A stretch of DNA of 64,000 nt from Anas platyrhynchos (taxonomy: Eukaryota; Chordata; Aves; Anseriformes; Anatidae): assembly GCF_047663525.1 (NCBI RefSeq), contig NC_092588.1, positions 84,441,501 to 84,505,500 of the forward strand, written 5' to 3'. The position numbers and the translations under genes are program-made. Below the pieces are notes generated by a model. The model did not search any database and was not told the origin of the DNA. It saw only the letters and a program-made list of their open reading frames with translations. Shown piece by piece: positions 1 to 8,160 of this stretch (its first letter is position 1; each line of letters opens with the position of its first letter).

Positions 1-249
1 ATCCCCTCCCTCCCCTCCCTCCAATCGCATCGCATCGCATCGCATCGCCTCCCCTCCCCGCCCCTCCCCTTCCCTGCCCTCCCCTGCCCTCCCTTCCCTT
101 TCCCTTTTCTTTCCCTTCCCCTCCCCTCCCCTCCCCTCCCCTCCCCTCCCCTCCCCTCCCCTCCCCTCCCCTCCCCTCCCCTCCCCTCCCCTCCCCTCTC
201 TTCCTTTTATTCCCTCCCCTTCTTTCCCCTCTTGTCTTCTTTCTTTCAG
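1..249. repeat. Tail of the preceding macrosatellite unit
   Basis: This is the 3' end of the pyrimidine tract of a unit lying mostly outside the window. It contains a CATCG run near 27-48, then long CCCCT runs, and ends in CAG at 247-249 before GTAAGT. It resembles the corresponding segment of units C and D more than that of A. Confidence 0.93.
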
Positions 250-255
250 GTAAGT
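249..255 (+). other. Recursive-splice-like site before unit A (AG/GTAAGT)
   Basis: A long pyrimidine tract ends in CTTTCTTTCAG and is followed at once by GTAAGT. The first half is a consensus 3' splice site and the second a perfect 5' splice site, with no exon between. This arrangement is the known signature of vertebrate and fly recursive splice sites. Use of the site is inferred, not shown. Confidence 0.5.
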
Positions 256-1081
256 TCAGATCGCTTCAGTCGTTCTCGTAGCTCATATCCCTGGCTGATT
301 CACGCGAACCCATCAGCAGCAACCAGAAGCGCTCCAGCTGCTGTGTCACTAGTTGAGCAACAGTCTGCAACTGGGAATCGCTGACTTTGTTCTGTGGCTC
401 AGACAGGTGCCTTTCAGTTGCACCCTGGCCTGGACGTGTCCTCTTGCTGTGTCCCCACCTACATCGCAGTTCTGCTTAGAAGCAGCAGCAGGCTTTGGAA
501 GATGTCCCACTCCTTCCATTTTCAGTGGTTTAGCTTGGCTAGCCGGGTGGTGTCTGTCAAGAGAAGACAACAAAGAGATTTGGGTTAGAAACAGCTAACT
601 GAGTAGTTCCTTTCCACAAGGGCAAGGAATATTTACCCGTTCCTAATGGAGGCTGCAGTGTCAGAGATAACGACAGGTCCTTCCGAGAGCTTTGAAATAT
701 CCCTTGGGGATGCTGTGTCCAGAGGACCAGAGCAAACCTGTCTAAAGTACACCGTGGAATCACTCGGAATTACTTCCTAGCACAGAAGCATGTGTCCGAT
801 ACGGCTTCGGCTGGTTTCAGTGTTCTTCTGCACCTCATACCTAAATTAAGATAAGAGGTCTCAATGCAGATGGACAGCTTGAGAAACAGAGAAATCACTG
901 ATGTGCTTTGAGTACTTCTAAGGACTGAGAACTAAATAAAGCCAATGTTGTAACATTAAGGATTGGTTAGAAAAGTAAACGTTAAAAACAAGTAAAGGAG
1001 AAGAACAAGTACGCTTTCTTAAAGTATCTACTGTACTTAAAGGATCTTTAAGCAAGTAAATAAGTAATGAAATATATACGC

Positions 1082-1104
1082 AGAGAGAGAGAGAGAGAGA
1101 GAGA
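1082..1104. repeat. (AG)n microsatellite
   Basis: Short AG run present in every unit at the same offset, with similar length in each: near 8987, 16794, 24790, 32761 and 40585. Confidence 0.95.
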
Positions 1105-1202
1105 TACAGAAACCTAAGAAACTGCTGTGCAGCTTAGCTTCTTGCTCTCTTTTCTAAAAGTCCTAGTGAATACAGCATCTGCGTGCGTTACAAGCATTAC
1201 CC

Positions 1203-1499
1203 TCAGTCCAGCACAGGTACACACGAGAGGACAGCCTGCAGGTTGCGGAGGCAAAGAAACTGCTCTGGCTGGATGTGAAGAGCCAAGACAGAAGTTGCTG
1301 TCAGGGAAAAGATACACAGAGGGGATGGATGAAAAACACGGAGTGTGCTTCCGACCTTCACAACTTCTAAGCAAGCGGAGATGAGGTTGTGGAAGAACCA
1401 AATGAGCTGTTGATCTAGAAGCAGCCTGAAGACTGTCCTTAAGCAGGGCCTTGCATTCTTCATTTTTATAGCATTGCTTGCCTTCAAGTGCACGATCAT
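1203..1499 (-). other. 98-codon open frame in each unit, unrecognised
   Basis: An ATG-to-stop frame of 98 codons is present in all six copies (also 9108-9404, 16915-17211, 24911-25207, 32882-33178 and 40706-41002). It starts MIVHLKASNAIKMK and ends in CVPVLD; a hydrophobic middle includes LLLDQQLIWFFHNLISACLE. The frame stays open in every copy, but copies are nearly identical, so this is little evidence of selection. An overlapping 95-codon frame at 1114-1401 on the same strand is equally open. I recognise neither product and cannot call a gene. Confidence 0.15.
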
Positions 1500-1556
1500 G
1501 ATTTTATGAACTTTCTACCACTACAGAAATGCACCGGATTCTTTCACAAAACTTAC

Positions 1557-1677
1557 GGGTGGTACTTGGAAATATTGGTCAGCATTCTCTATTTCCTTCG
1601 TCATCTCAATTCTCTTTTGGCCTGGGAAGCTTTTCAGAGCAGAGGAGAAGATCCGCTGTAATACGGAGTTTTGGATC
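1557..1677 (-). other. Exon-like segment with strong splice signals, minus strand
   Basis: On the minus strand this 121-base segment is preceded by a pyrimidine-rich stretch ending TTTCCTTTGCAG and followed directly by GTAAGTTTTG, so both borders fit splice consensus well. One frame is open throughout (it includes SSALKSFPGQKRIEM and ends QYFQVPP); the others are closed or shorter. It recurs at offsets +7905, +15712, +23708, +31679 and +39503. I do not recognise the peptide. It could be a real exon of an unknown gene or lncRNA, a decayed exon, or chance. Confidence 0.25.
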
Positions 1678-1951
1678 CTGCAAAGGAAACGAAGAATCCT
1701 ACTGACAACTCTTTTCAACCTCACTTGCAACCATCACAGAAAAGAAGACCGAAAGAACACCGCTTTAGCATGGGAAGCATACATTTGAGCATAGGTGTCC
1801 TAGAGCTGAAGCCAGGTTAAGCAGGTTCCAAACAAGGTGAAGGAGCACACCCATAAAGCATTTCCATTAAGCTGTGCTTGCAAACAAATGGTTTAAAGAC
1901 TTAGATTTTCTTACAAGTGAAGAATGAAAAAATAAAAAGAAAGAAAATTAC

Positions 1952-2119
1952 CAGGACATCCAGTTTTCCTCTAGCTTGCTTTGCTTCTTTCCGAATCTGA
2001 GTCTTGAGTGACAATCAGGGAGCAGCATTGTGCAGAAATGCCAAAGCCTCCCCAGCTTGTCGTACCTTCATCGACAAGGGCTTTGATACTGCTGCCTCCT
2101 CAGCACCATCAGCAATTTC
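1952..2119 (-). other. Second exon-like segment, minus strand
   Basis: Read on the minus strand, a CTTTCCTAG-like acceptor precedes this 168-base segment, and it ends CTG before GTAATT. The 274 bases separating it from the segment at 1557-1677 would be a plausible short avian intron. The frame entered at its start reads EIADGAEEAAVSKPLSMK and later meets a TGA. A different frame (including LWHFCTMLLPDCHSRL) joins in phase to the open frame of the next segment. An internal AAG/GTACGA could be an alternative donor. The competing frames make this weak. Confidence 0.15.
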
Positions 2120-3290
2120 CTAGGAAAGCTGGTGTCCACCAGGTCAAATAGGAATGGGAAATCCCTCTTGCCACAACTTCACACTCACACCAGAGTTGGC
2201 AGGACAGGCCGATGGACAGAGAAGTGTCTGTAAGAGTGTTAGAAAACAGGCTTTAGATTTCCGTCAACCCAGGAAAAATTACTTGCTCATCCCCTCAAAC
2301 TGAACTCTCAGTAGAAGGAGGTGATCCCAAGCTGCATTCCTGACATCTATGCTGCAAAGTCATCCAGTGGGACATGTTACTGTACCAGCCTGTTACGAAC
2401 AGGAACAGGAGTTTGAGGTTATGCTGTTTGAGTAGAATTAAGCTCAAAGAGTTAGTCCTTTGGTATGTTTTTTGTCTGCAAGTGTTTTCACTGTTTCCCA
2501 GACAATGTCTCCAGCAAGCTGGCTGCTTGCTTCATTTGTTCTGTTCTGTTCTGTTCTTTTTGATTCTGTTTTGTTTTGTTTTCTCAGCAAGGATTCTTAG
2601 AGAAATGAGATTAAAGTGATCATATTGTATGTCCGTCCCTCCCTCCCTCCCCTTCGCTTGTCCAGAGCTTTTACCTTGTCCACCAGCTTGAATGAACTCG
2701 GTCATAGGCGCAGGTGTGTCCAAGCAATTCTGTTCCTAGAGATGTTGTGAAAACAGACAGCTAAGGAGTGGGGAGAGGACGTGCTGCTGTCTGCAGTGTG
2801 ACCTCAGCGCTTACCAAACAGTAGGGAATACACAGAGAAGGGCGTTAGGAAAACTTCAAGCCCCAGACACATTTATGTGGAAACCATATTTCCCAAGATA
2901 ACGCTGGACACAACTGCATAATCAAAATGGATTCATTTCTTGGTTCATCCAACTCCTAGGTTTTAGTTTTAAAAAGTTTCTGTCTTGGCTTAAAGCACTC
3001 TTCCAATCTCTATTTCCAGTTACTAGGATTTCCTGAAATAGCTCATCCCATTTTTTTCTTTGTACAATCTCCCAGCCTCTTTGTTTTCCTCTCCCCAAGA
3101 AACTTAGAGCTGCTCTCTTCCTACTTGGCAACTAGATATGGAGCTGTATCAGCCAGAAGGAAGTTTCCTTCACACCTTCCGCTTCTTACGGTATCTGGAC
3201 CTTTACTCTTACTCGCCCTTCCTACATTAGCACAAAGAAAGCTGTCTGGGAGATCTGATGTCTTGTTTTCCAGAAGCTACCCTGAATCAC
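2120..3290. other. Unit sequence without a recognised feature
   Basis: Low-copy-looking sequence present in all units. It holds a short TTCTG run near 2539-2559, a TTTTG run near 2568-2582, and several short minus-strand splice-like signals. One is a phase-compatible open segment around 2660-2740 ending AAG/GTAAAA. No known gene or transposon was recognised. Confidence 0.5.
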
Positions 3291-3370
3291 CTTTACGAGA
3301 GCTGTCCCACGCTGCGAGCACAAGTCTTGCAGTCTGGCCAGATATTTGCCTTCTAAGTCGATAATCAAAC
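3291..3370 (-). other. Third exon-like segment, minus strand
   Basis: An 80-base segment with acceptor CTTAACTTGACAG and donor AAAG/GTGATT on the minus strand. Entered with two leftover bases it reads LIIDLEGKYLARLQDLCSQR and leaves in phase 0. Its entry phase fits the exit phase of the candidate exon at 3694-3854. Unrecognised. Confidence 0.18.
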
Positions 3371-3432
3371 CTGTCAAGTTAAGAACACGTAACCAATGGA
3401 GAGGAAATCCTTTTATTTTGCTCCGAATTCAC

Positions 3433-3453
3433 TTTTTTTTTTTTTTTTTTTTT
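3433..3453. repeat. Poly-T tract, length varies between units
   Basis: A run of 21 T in unit A and 23 T in unit B (11338-11360), with other lengths in C-F. Together with the pyrimidine tract this explains essentially all length differences between units A and B. Confidence 0.95.
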
Positions 3454-3693
3454 CCTAGACCAAGACTGAATCGTGGGAAACCAGCAAAACTCTGGTGAAA
3501 AATGAAATGAAAAATGTTAAGGTCAGGCAGCTTGCCCACTGCAATTGCTACCCTGAAAGCAGATGGAGTGCATCTTCATACCCCACAGCCTGAGACACTA
3601 GTCGACAGGCCAGCCCATGTGATGAAGTCCATTGCTGTCCTGAATTTTAACGTGACAGGGGGACTCTTAAGCCTCTTGTTTATGCTTTAGTAC

Positions 3694-3854
3694 TTGCGGT
3701 CTCTGGGAGGACCACAGCACACTCTTCTCTGTCTCCCCTTATTTGTTGATCGTCTGTAGGAAGAAGAGAACGTGCAGAGGCCCTCAGCCGTACATTGGGT
3801 CTGTTCTCACTCTGTGCAGCTCCATCATTGAGCAAAGTACCAACCTTGGTGCTT
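3694..3854 (-). other. Fourth exon-like segment, minus strand
   Basis: A 161-base segment with acceptor AAGTCCTGACAG and donor GCAA/GTACTA. It is open for 53 codons (starts STKVGTLLNDGAAQSENRPN, includes DDQQIRGDREECAVVLPETA). It would join across a 323-base intron, in phase, to the segment at 3291-3370. An internal acceptor, TTCTTCCTACAG, is even stronger. No homologue is recognised. Confidence 0.18.
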
Positions 3855-4454
3855 CTGTCAGGACTTGACACAAACTACAGAATACTAAAATGAAGCATTC
3901 ACAACAAAACCGCATTGTTTTCCCCAGCCAAGCATCAAAACACTTACAGAAGGGCATGGTCCCTCTCTGTGCACCTCAAGGGGAGATCCACAAATCCTCA
4001 CGTGGTTTCATCACATCCAGCACCCTTCTCTGTCCCTCCCAGCTAAACGTGCGCAGAGGCAGCTGTTGCCAAAGTGCTGTGGTGACACAATTCAGTTCTG
4101 TTTCTGAAGTCATCACCGCAGGCGCCTCCCAGTGACGGCACAACACTCTCTGTTGCTAACGCGTATGTCTCAGAAACAGCTAGAGAAGTACCACTGTGCC
4201 CAAACTGACTTGAATTAGAGTAGTTCAAACATTATTCCCTGCTCCCCTACATCTGTGGAAGGTGTGTGATCAAACTTTTCCTTGCGAAGGGATTACAGAC
4301 CAAAAGAGCTTGATTCTGAGACGTTGCCCGTCCTTGTAGAGCAGTTCACCTTTTATTTCCATGTCAGAAAAAAGAAGGTGAAATCAACAATTCTCTTCCT
4401 CCGAGCTGGGAATATGAAATAACCCCAATCATCCAGGAAGCCTTAATAAGGAAA

Positions 4455-5970
4455 CTATGCACTTCCTTGTTAAACATCTTGTTTCTTGGGAAAACTTTTC
4501 CAGTCCTTTGCAACTGCGGTGGTCTGAATCGGCTGGGCAGCCGAGTTCCAGCACGGCCGCTCTCTCACTCCCCCTCCTCAAAGGGAAAGGGGGAGAAAAT
4601 ACGATGCAAAGGGCTCAAGGGCTGAGATAAGGACGGGGAGATCACTCAACAACTATCGTGACGGGCAAAGCAGACTCAGCATAGGGAGACAGTAAGAGTG
4701 ATTGCCTCCTACCAACAAACTAGACACGTGAGAAACAAAGGAAAGAAACCCAAAACATCTTCTCCCCATCTGCCCTCTTCCACCTCCTCCTCCTGAGCAG
4801 CGCAGGGAAACAGGGGACTGAGGGCTGCGGTCAGTCCCTGATGCTTTGTCCCCGCCGCTCCTTCTCGCTCCCTCCCTGCCCCTGCTCCCCGTGGGGTCCC
4901 TCCCACGGGATGCCGTCCTTCCCCAGCTGATCCCACACGGGCTGCCCACAGGCAGCAGCTCCTCAAGCACTGCTCCCACACGGCTCCGTCCCACGGGCTC
5001 CATCCATCCATCCATCCATCCATCCATCCCCCAGGAGCAAACTGCTCCAGCACGGGTCCCCCACGGCTGGGCGGCAGCTCCCCCCAGACCCCCTGCTCCT
5101 GCGGGGGCTCCTCTCCACGAGGGGGCTGCAGCTGCGGCCCGGGGCCTGCTCCTGCGGGGGCTCTCTGTGGGCCGCAGCCGCCTCCAGGCCACATCCACCT
5201 GCTCCACCGGGGGCTCCTCCACCCACGGGGGGGCTGCAGCGTGGAGATCTGCTCCATGGGCTGCAGGGGGACAGCCTGCTCCACCAGGGGCCTCTCCCTG
5301 CACAGCCCGCAGGGGAACTGCTGCTGCCTGCCTGCAGCGACCCTGCCCTCCTGCTGCACTCACCTGGGGGGGCTGCAGGGCTGCTTCTCCTCTCTTTCTC
5401 CCTCCCTGTGAAACAGCTTCTTGTTGTTATTTATTTTCTCCTTTCTTCAATATGCTCTCCCAGAGGAGCAAGCGACATCGTTTCTTGGCTTGGCTCTGGC
5501 CAGCAGTGGAGCTGTTATCTAACGTGGGGCAGCTTCTAGATTCTCCTCACGGAAGCCACCCCTATGGCCCCCTGCTACCAAAACCTGGCCACGTAAACCC
5601 ACCAGAGCAACTCTTCCGGTGAAGAAATTTTTCGTAATAACCAACCAGAACCTCCCCTGGTACAACTTCAGGGGTTTTGTTCTTCTCACTTGGGGCTTGG
5701 GAGAAGAGAACGATCCCCACCTCTCTGGAGCCTCCTTTCAGCTTCCTGTAGAGCACAGGAAGGGCTCCCCTGAGCCTCCTTTTCTCCACGCTGAACAACC
5801 CCAGCTCCCTCAGCCGCTCCTCACCAGACTTGTTCTCTAAACCCTTCACAAGCTTCAGAGCCCTTCTCCGCACACGCTCCAGCACCTCGAGCTCTTCGCT
5901 GAACACAGTGCTCGAGGTGCGGCCTCAGCAGAGCCGAGCACAGAGGGACAACCGCTTCCCTAGTCCTGAC
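4455..5970 (-). mobile_element. CR1 LINE 3' fragment split by an LTR (unit A)
   Basis: On the minus strand, 5970 to 5607 encodes the C-terminal end of CR1 ORF2 in pieces: [10 protein letters not shown], then [20 protein letters not shown], then [20 protein letters not shown], which are hallmarks of chicken-repeat-1. After the LTR, 4514 to 4455 continues with the matching downstream CR1 sequence, so the LTR interrupts it. About 60-100 bases upstream of the LEVLER motif are missing relative to typical CR1, which breaks the frame. The usual short CR1 3'-terminal repeat was not found. This is an old, dead, truncated copy. Confidence 0.88.
4515..5606 (-). mobile_element. Endogenous-retrovirus solo LTR nested in CR1 (unit A)
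   Basis: A 1092-bp LTR on the minus strand flanked by identical 5-bp duplications, GCAAC at 4510-4514 and 5607-5611. It belongs to the same family as the solo LTR at 55419-56462: both begin with a GTGGGTTTACGTG-like block and share a GC-rich, TGGAGCAG-rich interior. A 5-bp duplication fits ERVL-type or related elements. No internal region or second LTR is present, so it is a solo LTR. It contains a CATC tetranucleotide run near 5001-5029. Long open frames through it are composition artefacts. Confidence 0.85.
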
Positions 5971-6813
5971 GGCCACTCTATGTCTGATACAAGCCAGCTG
6001 TAGAGATATTGATATACATATATATGCAGCACTAGTACATGTTCCTTGGAAAACCGGTCCAACTTTCTTCAAACCCCGTACATTGATGGTTTCCTCTAAC
6101 TTGCACTGACGCTTCAGCTGGATCCTCTAAATCCCATTTTACTGCTTCTGCTTCCTAAGCAGGTGACAGAAACTCCTAAGCGGAGAGCAGAGGAGTTGTA
6201 GTTCTGTATCCAGGAAATATTTGGAAGTTTGGAAGATGCTTCCCTTGCTCAGCTGCCATCCCTATGTTAATCAATCACCCGATCTTTTGCCTTCCAGCAA
6301 AAGTCTTGATGCAGTTCTTAAGGAAAGTTCTTTCTGAAAATCCTCAGCCACCTCTGTGCACGCCAAACCTTTCCTGGCACTGTGCAATGCGCGGATGGCA
6401 GCGATAAATCAGGTCGTGGAATGAATGGCAACGCGTGGGGAGGGACTTTTCAGGTGGCTTCGCGCTGTTTCGCAGGTCCCTGAATTAGAGGTAATGAGGA
6501 AACAAGCGGTAGAAACAAAACCTTGAGGGAGGCTGAGATCAAGAATTGGCTACAGTGTTCAAGAGGACCTTTGGGCAGTGGGCAATTGCTGGCTGGCTCC
6601 AGGCGCGTGTCTGAGGGTCTCTGACCAACTGGGATTTGGGTGCGTGGACAGCACATGGGGCTACGGGGAGAGGACATGTAGGAGTGAAAAAGGGCAATAA
6701 ACGCCTCCTGTTCAAGAGCCATCAGGAGTGTGTGTCTTGCGTCCCTTCAGCAACACAAAGATTTGGCTCCAGATCCAAAATGTCATGTATTTGGCAATTT
6801 TATTTACAGTAGC
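5971..6813. other. Spacer between CR1 and pyrimidine tract
   Basis: About 840 bases of non-repetitive sequence per unit with no recognised gene. Plus-strand acceptor-like sites occur at 6288-6297 (TTTGCCTTCCAG-like) and near 6475 (GCTGTTTCGCAG), the latter followed 15 bases later by GTAATG. It ends in a strong poly(A) signal. These signals suit the 3' end of a plus-strand transcript, but no transcript evidence is available. Confidence 0.4.
6696..6738 (+). terminator. Predicted polyadenylation site (unit A)
   Basis: AATAAA at 6696-6701 is followed about 20 bases later by a possible CA cleavage site and then a GT-rich element (GAGTGTGTGTCTT) at 6726-6738. Signal, spacing and downstream element together match the vertebrate poly(A) site consensus. 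The same site recurs with AATAAA at 14603, 22409, 30406 and 38379. Unit F ends before it. Confidence 0.5.
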
Positions 6814-8151
6814 ACTCCCAACCCCTCCCATCCCCTCTTTTCCCTTCCCTCCACTCCCCTCCCCTATGCTCCCTGTCCCTACACTCCCCTACACTCCCCT
6901 CCCCTATACTACCCTACACACCCCTACACTCCCCTACACACCCCTACACACCCCTACACTCCACTCCCCTATACTACACTACAAACCCCTACACTCCCCT
7001 CCCCTATACTACCCTACACACCCCTACACTCCCCTCCTCTATCCTACCCTACACACCCCTACACTCCCCTCCCCTATACTACCCTACACACCCCTACACT
7101 CCCCTCCCCTATACTACCCTACACACCCCTACACTCCCCTACACTCCCCTCCCCTATACTACCCTACACACCCCTACACTCCCCTCCCCTATCCTACCCT
7201 ACACACCCCTACACTCCCCTCACCTACACACCCCTACACTCCCCTCCCCTACACACCCCCACACACCCCTACACTCCCCTACACTCCCCTCCCCTATCCT
7301 ACCCTACACACCCCTACACTCCCCTCCCCTATACTACCCTACACACCCCTACACTCCCCTCCCCTATACTACCCTACACACCCCTACACTCCCCTACACT
7401 CCCCTCCCCTATACTACCCTACACTCCCCTCCCCTATCCTACCCTACACACCCCTACACTCCCCTCCCCTACACACCCCTACACTCCCCTCCCCTACACA
7501 CCCCCACACACCCCTACACTCCCCTCCCCTATACTACCCTACACACCCCTACACTCCCCTACACTCCCCTCCCCTATACTACCCTACACACCCCTACACT
7601 CCCCTCCCCTACACACCCCCACACACCACTACACTCCCCTATAATCCCCTCCCCTATACTTCCCTACACTCCCCTTCGCTACACTACCCTACATTACCCT
7701 ATGCTCCCCTCCCCTATGCTCCCCTATGCTCCCCTACGCTCCCCTCCCCTATCCTATCCTACACTCCCCTAAACTCCACTCCCCTACACTACCCTATACT
7801 CTCCTACGCTCCCCTCCCCTCTACTATGCTACACTACGCTATGCTACACTACGCTATGCTACACTACCCTATCCTACCCTCCCCTACCTCCTCTACACTG
7901 TCTTCCCTTCCCCTCCTTCCCCTCCCTCCCCTCCCCTCCCCTCCCCTCCCCTCCCCTCCCCTCCCCTCCCTCCCCTCCCTCCAATCACATCGCATCGCAT
8001 CTCATCGCATTGCCTCCCCTCCCCTCCCCTCCCCTTCCCTACCCTCCCCTGCCCTCCCTTCCCTTTCCCTTTTCTTTCCCTTCCCCTCCCCTCCCCTCCC
8101 CTCCCTTCCTTTTATTCCCTCCCCTTCCCTCCCCTCTTGTCTTCTTTCTTT
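6814..8151 (+). repeat. Compound pyrimidine minisatellite (unit A, 1338 bp)
   Basis: Almost G-free on the plus strand. In order: a C/T/A-rich 35-bp minisatellite built from TACACACCCC, TACACTCCCC and TATACTACCC blocks; a degenerate CTATGCTCCC zone; a 15-bp minisatellite (TATGCTACACTACGC) near 7826-7870; CCCCT runs; a CATCG cluster near 7987-8015; and more CCCCT and CCCTT up to the splice-like CAG. Very long open frames (Pro/Tyr/Thr/Ser-rich) span it, but they are low-complexity by-products. The minus strand is a long G-run array with strong quadruplex and triplex potential. Confidence 0.95.
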
Positions 8152-8160
8152 CAGGTAAGT
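8152..8160 (+). other. Recursive-splice-like site, A/B junction
   Basis: CAG/GTAAGT with the junction at 8154/8155, preceded by the unit A pyrimidine tract. Same motif as at 249/250. Confidence 0.5.

Larger units (their letters stand above)
250..8154. repeat. Macrosatellite unit A (7905 bp)
   Basis: Complete unit, phased so that it starts at GTAAGT after the pyrimidine tract. From left to right: low-copy-looking sequence 250-4454; CR1 with nested LTR 4455-5970; spacer with a plus-strand poly(A) signal at 6696-6701; pyrimidine tract 6814-8151; CAG 8152-8154. At five inter-unit variable sites it has C671, T1725, G2367, G4551 and T6138. No intact known gene was recognised. Short open frames are listed separately. 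Confidence 0.95.

Noticed and set aside
4653-5622. Frames of 216-258 codons on both strands across the LTR in each unit
   Set aside because: They overlap on both strands inside a GC-rich solo LTR, with no known domain. This is noncoding LTR sequence.
5562-5906. 114-codon minus-strand frame as a host gene
   Set aside because: It is CR1 ORF2 C-terminal sequence (ERLRELGLFSVEKRRLR) running into the LTR; a dead LINE fragment.
6814-8151. 35-bp periodic repeat as a CRISPR array
   Set aside because: Repeats abut or overlap in composition with no unique spacers, no cas genes, and the surrounding DNA is vertebrate.
6814-8151. Interstitial telomere repeat
   Set aside because: CCCTA blocks occur, but the CCCTAA hexamer is not tandemly repeated; the motifs are CCCCT and TACACTCCCC.
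6728-8158. Very long Pro/Tyr/Thr/Ser-rich open frames (up to about 500 codons) through the pyrimidine tracts
   Set aside because: Stop codons are rare in G-free C/T-rich repeats whatever the frame; several frames are open at once and change with repeat number between units. Low-complexity artefact.
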